A stretch of 64,000 bases of DNA from Rhynchonema sp. JSB1_4 (lineage: Eukaryota; Nematoda; Chromadorea; Monhysterida; Xyalidae). Shown piece by piece: positions 46,601 to 58,599 of this stretch (within the stretch, counting starts at the first letter, position 1; each line of letters starts with the position of its first letter). The stretch covers positions 47,482-111,481 of the forward strand of contig JASAMV010008114.1 in NCBI GenBank assembly GCA_030248065.1, in the 5' to 3' direction. A model generated the notes under the pieces. That model searched no databases, had not been told where the DNA came from, and was given only the letters and a program-made list of their open reading frames with translations. A program made the translations under genes and the position numbers.

Positions 46601-49418
46601 CTAGCTGTCCTCGAATATATTCTCCTGCTTGAGATATGGTCTGAGATAGATGACCCAGTAGACCATGTTGAATCCAACAAAAGTCACCGGAAACACAATA
46701 CGTGCCATCACATCGATGCGTTTGGCGCTATTGTGACGACTGACGCGCCAGAATCGGCCGAAGATCGACCTCGTCAGACTCGTGGTGGGCGGGACACGAT
46801 TTGAGGTGGTACCCGTCATGGCAGGGTAGCGCGCCCCCGATCGTCGACTGTTGTGATGCTGTTGGGGCATCAAATCCTGCATCTCCACATCGGCACGTGG
46901 GTCGTAGGAATCCAGCGCGTACTCGCGATGCGACGATGGCGCGTCCAGTGGGGCACTTGGCGCCGTGCCAATTGCTGACGCACCCGGAATCATTGGATTG
47001 TAGTTCTGCAGTAGGTGATGTTTCGTGTTGGTTTAATTAGGTATGGTTGAATGACAACAACAGCTGGCGAGTGCTAGGACCTCCCTCCGTCTCGTGCCAA
47101 TGATAAAATCACGTAGTCACCATTTAAGGGATTGTTGTGGGCAGACGCGCGTTGTGGGGCCGAAATTGATCATCGACCTTTGCACGAACCCAGGGATCAT
47201 GTAAGGGGGGACCAAGGCAATACAGGTTGGAAAATAAATTTTGGTAAAAAAACATCGGATATGTTGGGTACTTTGGTCGGGAGAATCCGAATCCGTGGTC
47301 CGCTTGTCACGTGGCCCCTCTAAAGTGCCAAAGTGGGCACCACAGCAGTTGGGATTCAAAAATGGATTTCGCTGAATATTGATAGAAAATGCTCCAGAAC
47401 AGCTGAAAATAAATATGTAAATCATCATAAATTGACCTGAAAATCCTTAGTGGAACCCCACGAAGCACCTCTCTGGCGATTTCGTTATCATGCCCATAGC
47501 CAGCTACTTAGAAACAGGCAATATCCGAAACAAACACCCACCACAATCGTGTTGGAGGGTTGCCGTCTTGAGCTCGATGCCGAACGATGTGCTGAACTTT
47601 TTCGTTTGCTCAGCTGCAACATGTCACGTCTGGCCGCATAGTTGATCAGTGCGAACTCGAGCAGTGCACCGAAGATAAATGCTAGACAGACACCGATCCA
47701 GACATCGATCGCTTTCGTGTACGACACTGGTGGCAGTTTGGCGTTGATGCCCGAGGCCTGTGCAATGTCGTGTATTGTTAGGCTGTGTGCGCCGAATGCG
47801 TTCACTTTGACTATCTAAATACTTAAACTCCAACCAAATTGATTGCATGCCAAGTGTCACTGGTTCACCTGTGTGGTCATAGTGAGCAGAGTAGTCACTC
47901 CCAAAGTGACCCTGGCCGGTACAGAGTCCTTGTCGAGCCAGAAACTGACCCAACTGACCGCAACCAACATGAACGACGGAATGTACAGCTGCAGCATGTA
48001 ATAGCTGAATTCGCGTTTCAACACCAACGTCAGTCGCAAACAGCTGTATTCGCCTGAATGTGCAAGGAACGATTGGCTCACATTTTATGTTTTATTTTTT
48101 AATGTTGCAAGATTACTAATACAGTCAACCCTCTATATGGAGACATGAACGGGACCAGGTCACTTTTGTCACTATAAAGAATTTCCGCCACAAAGAATTT
48201 ACACAGCAGTACACAAAGTCTGGTGTTAGGGACTTGACAAGCTTCTCGCAATAAGGAGGGTTCCACTATATAGAGGGTCACTATAAAGAGGGTTCACTGT
48301 GCTAACCCGTGTTCGTTTTGCTAGTGCACGTTGACGTGAGCACATTTGCCAATGTGAAGCTCGGCAAACTCTGACGAAGTCCAGCTTTGATTTGCACTGG
48401 CTTCTTCACCTCTCTAGGCACCCACATGTAGTCAATGTCGTCTGTTGTGTACGCGTCTGTAAAGATGACCATCTTGAGACGAAAGAGACACATGTACTGC
48501 GATGAAGGGAATCACTTACAACTGGCAAACTCAACGAGGCACTCTTGTATGTCCATTGGATAGTTGTGCAACATCATCGGACACGACAGCGTTAGTGTCA
48601 TGCTGGAGAAATGTCTCAGTTTGAATGTATACGGACAGAACTTGCAATTCAAGCGCACGGACCGTACGCTGTACAATATCTTTCCAGTTCCATTGTAGAC
48701 CCGTAAGAGTACATTTGGCGTGTCAATATCGTGTTTCTTTCCGTCTTTTTCGTTTTGAAAGAACGTGTCCGGCATCCAAATGCGTTGACCTGTGAAACAT
48801 CAAACGGTGCTGTCTCATGTCGTGCTTTTCTCCAAACATAGACCGTCTTGGATAAAACAAAGGGTCACCTGGCGCTAGATTGACGTATCGCAGCTTGGCG
48901 TCATTGAACATCAGCCTTTCATCCACCCATTCTTCACGGAATGTGAAATGCAGACTGTACTCCTGAAATCCACGCATTTAGATGTTAAAATCATAGACAT
49001 TGGTTGTTGCATGAACGTCAAACGAAGTCGAACCATGTTCACATCATCGACCTTACTGATTGTCCTCAAGTACATGTTCACTGTTACCAGCACGGGACTT
49101 TCTGAAACATCAACCGATTGAGATCTATAGTGCTGCCTACAAACCGTGCTATGTACAGTAAATGCAGTCAATGTCCACTCACTGCCTCCCATCTGCAATG
49201 TGCCCTTGGGCCGTATTCTCCAATCGTACGCCGTGTAACTGTCGTTGCCCAACAATTGACGAATCAGACGTTGCTCAATGTCGTTACTGAACGTGACACG
49301 CGACCTGGACAAACAACACGAGGACGTGATGATGGTGTCGATACAATTCAAAAAGTCTGGCTTACGCTGATGTTTGAGCAGTTGTCAGTGCCGCCAGCAG
49401 ACAGTAGAGCACCTCCAT
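46601..49418 (-). CDS. Glutamate-gated chloride channel subunit (Cys-loop receptor)
   Basis: Exons (minus): 49366-49418, about 49210-49304, 49034-49101, 48869-48962, 48663-48789, 48520-48602, 48307-48456, 47869-48053, 47542-47757, 46601-47005. Signal peptide [18 protein letters not shown]. Ligand-binding domain: [53 protein letters not shown], and the Cys loop [15 protein letters not shown] with 13 residues between cysteines; a second Cys pair is [12 protein letters not shown], as in GluCl and glycine receptors. M2 has [15 protein letters not shown] (PAR, anion selective). M3 is [13 protein letters not shown] with the Gly needed for macrocyclic-lactone action in relatives. M4 ends the protein ([20 protein letters not shown]). 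The M3-M4 loop is long. Known role: pentameric channel inhibiting neurons and muscle. A MITE lies in intron 7. Confidence 0.93.
48120..48300. mobile_element. Small MITE in a GluCl intron
   Basis: Ends ACAGTCAACCCTCTATAT and, reversed, ACAGTGAACCCTCTTTATAG; further ACTATAAAGA and CTATATAGAGGG repeats inside. ACAGT-type ends next to TA-containing flanks fit a Tc1/mariner-derived element. It is wholly intronic (between 48054 and 48306). Confidence 0.75.
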
Positions 49419-50062
49419 CTCAACTTTTGGGTGTGAGAGCACTAGACAAGGTTGAGGTTGCGTTTGAGGCTGGCAGCCACCATCTAGTGATCGGCCCTGT
49501 CTTTGGCTCCAGTCGCAATTAAAAATGCCCCCACGATTTGTAATGACTGACTGCCGGTGCTTGCTGTTGACGTGACACTCAACCGGAATCTATTTTCTCT
49601 TTCACCAAAGTGCGATTTGTAGCAGGCAGGCGGTGACTAAGGGCACCGAAACGGCTCGTAATCGACTTTTGGCGTAATGATTGGAGTACTGCACATGCAC
49701 AGTTTCTTGGATCCTCCTTTTCCATCATTTGTGTATTGAGAGAACATTATCATTCACAGAGATTGAGCATGGCCACATCGGCACATTCACAACAACCATA
49801 ATGTACTGTTGGTTATGTTATCACGAGTTGACGATAATGACCGCCCTTGACTCGTGGTCGAAACCGGTAATTAAAGCGCTCATGCTGCAAGAAGAGACAT
49901 TCAAAGTTACACTTACACCTAGAGCTGGGTGTAGTAATGATAATGACATGGAACTCCTCTTCTTTTTTGTGACTGCTTCAGGGAACAGAAGCTGAGCTGT
50001 AGTGAGTGACGACGACGGATGGCACACGCAACGAACCTTGTGACAAAGACAGTAATGACAGC
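49419..50062. other. Upstream region of the GluCl gene
   Basis: No gene supported. It probably contains the GluCl promoter. It ends at the ATGACAGC target site of the next transposon. Confidence 0.4.
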
Positions 50063-50945
50063 CAGGGTTGGGCAAAAAAACGACGGCGTTTTTTTTTTTA
50101 AAAACGTCTGGGTCGATTTTCGTTTTTTTAAATCCTGAATTTCCTTGATTTTCCCTGATTTTTTCAGGGAAAGTACCCTGATTTTCGAGGAAAATCAATT
50201 TTTTGTTTCATTTTTTTCAAAAAATTTTCGACCAATTTTTACTTTGTCAAGATATACGTCGATATACGGAGCTTGACTTTCAATGATGACCCCGGCCAAA
50301 GTTGGTCCCATGATGCGGGTCTGATATGGGATCTTAACAACTCGCTAGAAAAATGTTGAAACCCGGTTATTTTGCCTCAGAACACATACCTATTCCCTAA
50401 AATAGAGCCCCCCAAAAATAGAGCCCCCCCAAAAATACAGCCCCCCCTAAACGGGGTCAGTGAAAAAATAGAGCCCCCCCAAAAATACAGCCCCCCCCCT
50501 AACTTGGAATTCCCCGCTTGGGGGTCGTAAAGTCAAGTTCTTGCATACGACACATTATGTACAACGTTTGTGGTTGAGTATATGGTGACGTAAAGCCTTT
50601 TATGGAAGATCTGCACCTAAAAACACTCAATAATGACCAGTAACACCCTGACAGAACTCCATTTGAGGGGCATTTTTGGGAACATTTTTTGAGATTTTGG
50701 GCAGCGAAAAAATACAGCCCCCCAAAAATAGAGCCCCCCCCCCAAAATACAGCCCCTCCTAAAAAGGGGTCAGTGAAAAAAATACAGCCCCCCTTGTATT
50801 TTAGGTTTTACGGTAGAATTACATCATTTAACCACGTTTTCTTTTCAACATGAGCGTTTTCCAATTTTTTGGGGCATATTTTGGTCATCTGGGCATTTTG
50901 ATAAAACGACTTTTTTTGGAAAAAAACATTTTTTGCCCAACCCTG
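50063..50945. mobile_element. hAT-type element with nested C-run repeat
   Basis: Ends CAGGGTTGGGCAAAAAA (50063) and its complement to 50945. The flanking 8-mers are ATGACAGC and ATGACGGC, one mismatch. Inside, 50395-50815 is a copy of the TACCGTAAAACC / AATAGAGCCCCCC family, closing at GGTTTTACGGTA. No transposase frame. Confidence 0.88.
50395..50815. repeat. C-run repeat unit inside the hAT-type element
   Basis: Blocks of AAAATAGAGCCCCCC and ATACAGCCCCCC and GGGGTCAGTGAAAAAA, ending GGTTTTACGGTA. It is the same family as 37300-40620. It lies inside the hAT-type element, so it is probably the younger insertion. Confidence 0.75.
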
Positions 50946-52091
50946 ATGACGGCATCCAATAGTGTTGTCAGGTGCGGTACTACCACGCAGAATTAATCTG
51001 GGCTAGAGCAACATAATGCCGTTACCCTTACCCATACGTTACAGTATTATTCATTGCTAAGTTTAGCTCCGTTTTAGAGAGTTTCTTAACATTTTTAATT
51101 GGTTGACAAAAATGAATGACGCGTGTATTTGAAATATGTACATACGTATAAATATACACTATATACATGTAGCTCATTGCTCTTAAAAAGGGATATAACC
51201 CGAACATTTGACGACAGTTTGGCAAAAGGTAGCAATTATTTGGGGGCATCAATGAGAATCATTTACCGTGAAGCAAATCGAATAAAATACATGTATTCCA
51301 CCAATCCAGCACAGAACATAAATACCATATAAGGTACCTGTTAGTAAAAAATTCCTTATTTTATGCGCGTTTCGTGCCGCTATGTGAGCATTTGTTTGCT
51401 TGGCTCACGCAGCTAACGCAAACAGCGAACCGCGTTTGCTCACGTACATGTAGTACCATTCCATACCGTTCCATTTTCTGAATTTCCAAAGAAGAAATTT
51501 AATGGCGAGAATTATGCACTCTGGACGCATTGGCGATGGAATGATTCAAAAAAAGCATAAAACAGCGTCGAAAAGCGTGGGCAAAGAACGACGTTTTGCT
51601 CGCCCCCTTTCGGACCCGAATACGAAGCTCAGTTCTCAAAACGTGTAGGAAAGCAAATGGGCTGTTGATATACACGATTGCCTGTTGGTCCTTTATGTTT
51701 TGTCATGGGGTCATGGGTCAGATACCAACGAGATGTTTTTCTCCAAAAGCCAGCCCGTAGCTAAAGTTCAATCCCGGAGTTTTCCGGTTACATAGCCCCT
51801 GAGGCACTATTCGGTAATAGGTTTGAAATCGGATTCTGAGCATAAATTTTGTTCCCAACCACGGCTTTATTCGAGCCATTTTTTGAATAGAGCTCCATCT
51901 GAAATTTCTGTGTTGTCCGAAGTTCGTGATTGTAAGATGTTTACGTGTCGCATAAATATGTATGTACTTGATAATGGTAGCGTTCTGGTTCTGAGACTGA
52001 GAAAATTCAGGACCAAGAGGTACGGTTTCTTATGTATATGCTTGTTTTGTTTATTTCTTACTGTGAAATACACGGATATGCGATTGACGAC
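50946..52091. other. Stretch without a recognised gene
   Basis: Short open frames only, no recognisable protein and no clear repeat boundaries. GTACATATG-type AT-rich words occur near 51130-51170. Confidence 0.35.
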
Positions 52092-52875
52092 CAGGGTTGG
52101 ATTAAAAATTTTTTTTATTATCGAACTTTTTTTTTTTTAAAAAAAAAACTTTTTAAAATTTTTTTTTTTAAAAATCACTTTTTTTTATTCCGGACCCCCA
52201 AAAAATTGGTTTCTAGAAAAATGAAATTTCTGAAATCATGTTACTTAGGTATGTTTTGAGGGACACTAAAGAGAACTTCTCCACTGACTTGCATGTTTAT
52301 GTCGATCACCTGCGATCTAGCCCATTTGGTCATAATTTGAGAACCCGCCCGAAGGTAACTCTGTGGGCATATATGACAAAGGGAAGACCAACCTTCTGTT
52401 TGTGAATTTGGGGATAAATTTGAAGAGAGATAAAGAGTTACACCACACTCATGTTGTGTGACAAAAGCAACAAATGACAAATCCACACAACTGCAAATAG
52501 GCGAGCAAAGTGGAGTCTGTCGATAGCTTACGTCGATAGCTCAATAACTGCACAGTATACGGTATGGGGTGTCCTATATTATACGTGCAGCGATTGTTGG
52601 GATGTCTGGGAACTGTATGAGTCCATTACAACGCCATTTTAAACTGAAATATAAGCGCCGCAGGCGATTTTTTGAGAATGATGAGCAATAAAACGCATGA
52701 AAACATACATTTTTACCTTAAAAAAGTGAGAAAATAACGAAAAAAAGGGGAAAAATAATAAAAAAAGTGGACTTACTTTTTAAAATTTTAAAATAAAAAA
52801 AGTGGCCAACCTTTTTTTTTTAAAAAAATTTTTTTTTACAAAAAAATTTTTACTTTTTTTTTTAATCCAACCCTG
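52092..52875. mobile_element. hAT-type non-autonomous element
   Basis: Ends CAGGGTTGGATTAAAAA and, at 52875, AATCCAACCCTG; long T/A runs inside both ends; perfect 8 bp direct repeat TTGACGAC at 52084-52091 and 52876-52883. 784 bp, no transposase. The ends resemble the palindrome-centre fragments at 15982 and 19080. Confidence 0.92.
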
Positions 52876-52883
52876 TTGACGAC

Positions 52884-55800
52884 AGTCTGATATTTCACAC
52901 TAAGAAATCAAGTGCCGGCTGCTCCTCAATCACGAACAAAGTGGCGTGCTCTGTCGGATAAAGAACTAAACAGTTTTTCTTATCTTGTGCTTCTGACGGA
53001 CGAACGTCTCAGATGATCACAACTGAGGCGTAATTAAACTGAACTATTGATGACAGACAATGCCTGAAAGACGTATGTAACAGGCAGAAGATAACAAAAC
53101 CCTGATATGCACGAGAATAACATTTCATTCTTTTGGCGAAGGAAGAAAAATCCACGCGATTGCTATGGTCATAATAACCGGGAATCCGCGGACTGTTGTA
53201 AACCGCCATGTCAGTCTGATTACAGTACTTGCCATCGAGGCACTAAACTCAACAAGAAATGTATTTGCACGTGTTTGGCTGTGATCATGTGACCGGATGC
53301 ATACAGTAAGAAAAGCCGAGCCAGACAATTATTGCGCCATACCCGAACACATCCGATTACGATTAGCAAACACAATAATACGGTGTGCACCTGGCGGTAT
53401 AGTGGGTGCTTGGTTGCACCTTATATGCAAATTCCAAGTATAATGTGTATCTACATATATGAGCAGTGGTGCTGCTGGTTCCGAGCTGGGCATTCGTTAT
53501 TATCATCCGAAAACAAATGCGCAGAACGTAATGCAATATTCGGCACCTACATATGCATGGGTATACCGAGGCCAGCTGGCAACCCGATGATCGTGCTCGG
53601 TCAAAGACAGGCAGCTGAGCTCGTGAAGTCCTAATTAGAGACAGCGACAGGCAAACGTAAAGCGTCCACCGCTCAGTGTTACCCATGACCGTGCTTACAT
53701 TACTGGTAAGCTTTTACCTGCGCGGCTGCGTTTGTGCTTAGTTTTCGTATTCTTGCCATAATAGGATACGAAAGCGACCAGTAGAAAACAAGCTGCACCG
53801 TCCACGCACTCTGCGAGGGTGCTGATGCTGAGATAAGACGGCGGTGTGTATGAATGTGTTTGAGGGCTCTCACAAGCACAAGTTTGCCTGTGTGACCAAT
53901 CGAAGGTGTTATGTGTCAAAAGAGCGTGAACCCTAAGCCAGCGAGGTGGCTAACGCTTATTGAAACGCACAAACAAGCACCACTAGGTGCAGCTGCTCAT
54001 GGTCTTGTTGCAGCGCCATTAGTGCCAAAACACGCAACAAACAGCTTGCCACTCGCTTGACGAGGCCGTAACTGTGGTTGGGATATGTGACAAGAATGGC
54101 GTCCAAAGCAAGCTTGACACCATGCAATTTCATTTTTGTGACCCGTACCAGTTTTGTCGCATCCTGATGTCAGGTCACCGCTTATCAACCAGCTAGCGGC
54201 GTGTGTCACTTGGTCGGCTGCATAGGTGCTAGTCGAAATTAATAACCGTGACGTTACGACACTTTTTGCGCCACACGATGTGACTGCCGTGTGACATGCG
54301 CGCTTGTGAGGTCAACAGGTTGTCTGCGACTGCAAGGTGCACTGGCCAGATTAAAGAAAGGTGGTGTTTCGGTTTTTGGGTTGTGACATTTGAGGTCACT
54401 TCACTTGAACAGACTGATTGAGCGCCTTTGTGAGCATAAAGCGTCAGGGTATGTTACGAGAGCTTGACAGTTTGGTCAGGTGTTTAGCGACAGCTGATTG
54501 ACCCGATGCGTCGCTGTCCGGGAAGAGATTATTGGCAAACTCATGTATAAAAACAGTCTTGTGTGGGCGCACAGGGTTGGGCAAAAAAAAATTTTTATTT
54601 GTTTGTAGGAACATTTATGGTCTAAAACGTCCAAAAGTGGCCTTTTTGGGGTTATTTTTGTCATTTTTTCTCAAGAGTCGAAAAATTTTCTCCGCGCAAT
54701 CACTTATGGGGCTTGTATTTGATACAGATGCACTGATGCTATTGTATCTTACCATGATACCCGAGGCACAGTATGCATGTACCTAATGTCACACACCATC
54801 GGGGAGCTCGAAGTTGATCAGATACGAGCGATTCAGTGACCCGATTAGTGTTTCTGCAGCTTATTGTCTGTATTCAGTGTGTTTTATGAGTAAATTTTTC
54901 TTATTTGATCACAAACTATTGTATATGACACCACAGAGCAACAGTCATCGTCCCACATCAAGCTGGACTCTTGTATCGCATCTATTATCACGAAAACACT
55001 GTTCATAAGTGATGTAGGAGACGTCACAACTGTGACCTGTCAATTAAAGTTGTATTTTTCGCAATTTTGCACGTTTTTTCGACAAATTTGGTCAAATTTC
55101 ACCGATTCTGGCACTTTTAAAGCAAAACCTTTGATTTAATTTTTTTAAAAACTCGAAAAAGTTTTCTTTTTCAGCCGTAAGTGTACGCATACCTCCTGTA
55201 CCGCGAAAGTTGCAAAACGGCACAAAGTCAAGGCCAGACCGGTAATGCTCCGTTGACGCGCAGCCCTGTGCTCAATGTTTGACGATCACTTTTCTCCAGT
55301 CGCAGCAATCAAGCGATTCACAGCAGCAACACGCACAAAACAGCGGTCATTGTGATGTCAATGAGTCTTTACCAAAGCTTTCGCCTTGTCCTGTCGTCCA
55401 GACGGCTTTCACAACAAGACTCGTCAAGTCCAATACTTAGACATGCTGAAATCCAAGCGGGCGGCGCGGCGGATTCAAAGAGGAAGTACAATAGGCGACA
55501 ATGGAGTTATGCATTTACATGATGCTTAGTGGGATGACGCATGACGAGCCCAAATAGCCTAAGCTTAGCTGATGCACTTTGCGTACAAAACTTGGTTTGC
55601 GGTATAATACCAATCTGCCAAGACAATTCTGGACCCTGTTCTTGGGGCTCCAGAAACCGCTCAGGCACAGCTAAGCAGCTTTAACAACGTTTTACCTTGG
55701 GTGGACGTGATGCTAAAAACTACCACAGCATAATGATCCAAAAAACGTATAGTTTTAGCACAATGCCACCTTCAAGCAAAAGCTTCCATGACATTGTGCA

Positions 55801-58280
55801 TCATAATCAAAGTTTCTGGTGCGGCTCGTCTACGTTTAGTGTGCCGCGAGCTTAGGCAAAGTACTTGAAGATAGAGTTGCTGGTTGAGGCGCTTGTAAGG
55901 GACAACCGTGACAGTGTGGGCGCCGACAGGAACGAAGTGGCTTAGATGATTTGGGAGTGTATTTTGGCACTCCATCCAAGTGTACATCCATGCACATCTG
56001 TCCCTGCGTTCTGTGTCTGTCATCTCTACGAAGAAACACAAAACTTTAGATTTTCAAATTTCGACCGCAAAACACGTTGGCTGAAAAGATAAACGATGCT
56101 CAATTCTGATATGTCATGCAAGCATGAAACGATGTTTTTTGCACCGGACGGCCGCAAGACGGTCGCGGGTACATACGTCACAAAAACAAGTGGACAAAAG
56201 AAACAGAAATCAAAGTTTAAAAAAGCGATTGTTTGAGATCCGAAGGTCGATTCGATAGGATACCGGACAAGGCGGTTCATACAGTACATTGCAGCAGCAC
56301 CAGCAGCAGTCACCGTCATTGCTCATGAGAAGCAGAATTTGTTGGTCAGTTGACATTCCTTATATGCATATACACAGGCGCTAAAATTCAGAATGCACAA
56401 TCTGTCATGCATGAAACGATCAACAAAGCAGCAATAAATGGTCTCAGAATTTCTGAGAAGTGGTAAATCAATCCTAACCATGGTGCGAGTCATTTACCAT
56501 GTAGCACGAGTCAGTGAAAGATGGATATGAGAAACTTGCACCTTGCTGCAGGACACAAGATTATATACAAAAGGAGAGCAAGCGAAAAATGCATATGTAT
56601 CTGGGTGACCGAAAACAATACGAGCCAGTGGCAGTCAGCGGCTCCAGTCACCGCTTGTGATAAAGGTCGCATACAATCATAGCAGAAATGCTTGAGAGTT
56701 TTGCTTGCACTGCCATGTGCAGTTTAAGAAACGGAATGCAAGGCACGACAGTGTGGCTGCAGCCAAAAAAACAGCTATCACATGTGAGAGTGCTACATAC
56801 ATACATAGCTATGTAGTCAGTGAGACGCCGACCTGACTACGAGCGTCATTTGTTTCACGACAAAAATGGATGATCAGTTTTAGGCACCGTTCTGCGTGAT
56901 TTATCGTCATCGTAGCCGGCTGCGACGGAAATATGTCACGCTTGGGTACACACATGCACTACAACGTACATATACACCCAGGCATGTACAGGTTGCGATC
57001 GTCGTTTTGAGGATGTCACACAGTGTCAACCCGAAATGAAACATCGCGAAGAACAAAACCGGCAGACCATCTGCATCAGTATCTGTATACCTATACGGTA
57101 GAATGTACCAGTAGCATGAAGTCGGACGTGAACCTCAGACAAGCACCATGTCATCGAGCGAGTCAGAGAGAGGGAATCTGCCTGCCAATTTTGGCATACC
57201 CCATTTTGGTGCGCGACTTGACGTTCGCATGAAAATACATACCTAACTGAATCTACAGTATATCTGTGCCTGTCCCATTGTAGATATACACATCTAATGT
57301 ATGTAATGGATTCAATTCCGAAAATTCTGCCAGCCAAACAGTTTAAATTACAGGTTTGCAATTCAGTAGCGCTGTTGGGATCGTTTTGGGATGATCATAC
57401 TAATTTCTGCACCGTTTTCTCCTACATACATATTTTCTTGGATTTGGAAAAAAACTCTTCTTTCGAAGGCAATCCGAAAAGAGGTTAATCTGGATGAAAG
57501 CATTTGGCACTACAGTAACCATTTTGTGAAGCAGGACTAGCAACGTTTGTGAAAACAACTCATATCCCACGCCTACCAAACAAGACAAGCTATACGCCAT
57601 GTAAGGAGCTGACTGTGAGAAACGTGAAAGTTTGTTCATAAAAAGCTTCGAATAATCTATGAAAGCGCTGGATTGGCTTATCCGAATAAGCTACGTAGTG
57701 CTATGCATACACACTCACATACACGTGCGTGGCCTTTTATGAATGACTTTTGTTCGGGGACTTTTCGCGGTGTGTGCGGATTTGAAAATTTGGTGAAGGA
57801 AAAAGTGATTCATGTTTTCCAACACCTACTGAGAGTACGAGCACATGTAGACCCAAGTTCCTAAGTTTTGCGAAACCGGAGCCAGAACCGAAACTCATTC
57901 ACACGAAGCACATCGTATCACAATTTATTCGGTGGAGGTCGGGTTATTATTGAATCAAAGCAGAGATGTAAAGAAAGAGAGTGGACGAAAAAAACGTCGA
58001 TGGCACGCCCAGGAGGTAAACATATTGCTCCCAAAAGTGGTTTCGCGATCAAATCAGGCCGGGGTTCATTTTGCGAGACGAAACGTTTGCGTCGAATTGC
58101 TGCAGCAAAGAGGGTCAACCTGATGCTATTCGAAAAAAAGAAAGAAAACGATCGTCTTAGACATAAACGGGTTTGGTCGTTTTGGTGGTTAAACGGTCAC
58201 AACGTTTGCATTACACTTGAAGGAAAAAATGAGTTTGTTTGCGACCATGAAATAAAAATCCAATAGATGGTATGGTACTG
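52884..58280. other. Long stretch without a recognised gene
   Basis: No exon chain or known domain was found. Frames such as 57868-58266 (132 codons, basic) and 56026-56319 (minus) are open but unrecognised. One lone hAT-type end is at 54572. The GATGTTTCA word occurs once in 5.4 kb (57037), against a far higher density in the genic part. A regulatory or non-coding role cannot be judged. Confidence 0.4.
54572..54690. mobile_element. Single end of a hAT-type element
   Basis: CAGGGTTGGGCAAAAAA at 54572 is identical to the start of the 50063 element, followed by a T/A run. No matching second end was found downstream, so it is a truncated copy; the right limit is approximate. Confidence 0.6.
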
Positions 58281-58599
58281 GTACTTACTTTGGACGTGGA
58301 CCAGAAAACAGCTGACCATGTTTAGAACAGTGAAAAACGTGATCGTAATCGGGGTACATACCTGGCAGCTGTTTTCGAGCCTGCCCCAGATGTGTGTGAA
58401 GTGCCAACGTTTATAACCAGGTGTAAACGGGGTAAATTGTTAAACCCAGCAAACTGTCCGGTGAAACGTTGAAACCTTTTCATCAGTTCAGTTCAGTTTT
58501 ATTTCGCATATCGCAGGCATACACAAACACGAGAGACCGTGTCAAAATGCATACCGTTCATCAATTCATTAGTGTTGGGTGAAGTGACTTCAGTTAAAA

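Larger units (their letters stand above)
1051..57045. other. Dispersed 9-mer GATGTTTCA / TGAAACATC (32 exact sites)
   Basis: Plus-strand GATGTTTCA starts at 5901, 6778, 11122, 11835, 14368, 20258, 21012, 22105, 27008, 27284, 27785, 28360, 29456, 43493, 44293, 45443. Complement TGAAACATC starts at 6511, 6680, 7770, 8341, 8842, 9118, 14868, 20811, 23528, 29358, 30103, 45139, 48793, 49103, 57037; a further exact site may have been missed or miscounted by one. The A variant (AATGTTTCA / TGAAACATT) is also frequent: 1051, 1102, 5104, 12046, 12178, 12512, 42142, 42888, 43046, 43099, 44725. Flanks are not shared, so it is a word and not a long repeat. Function unknown. Confidence 0.85.

Noticed and set aside
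56026..56319. 97-codon minus-strand frame with hydrophobic parts
   Set aside because: No recognisable family and no neighbouring exons.
57868..58266. 132-codon basic frame
   Set aside because: No known domain, no splice context and no second copy to test conservation.
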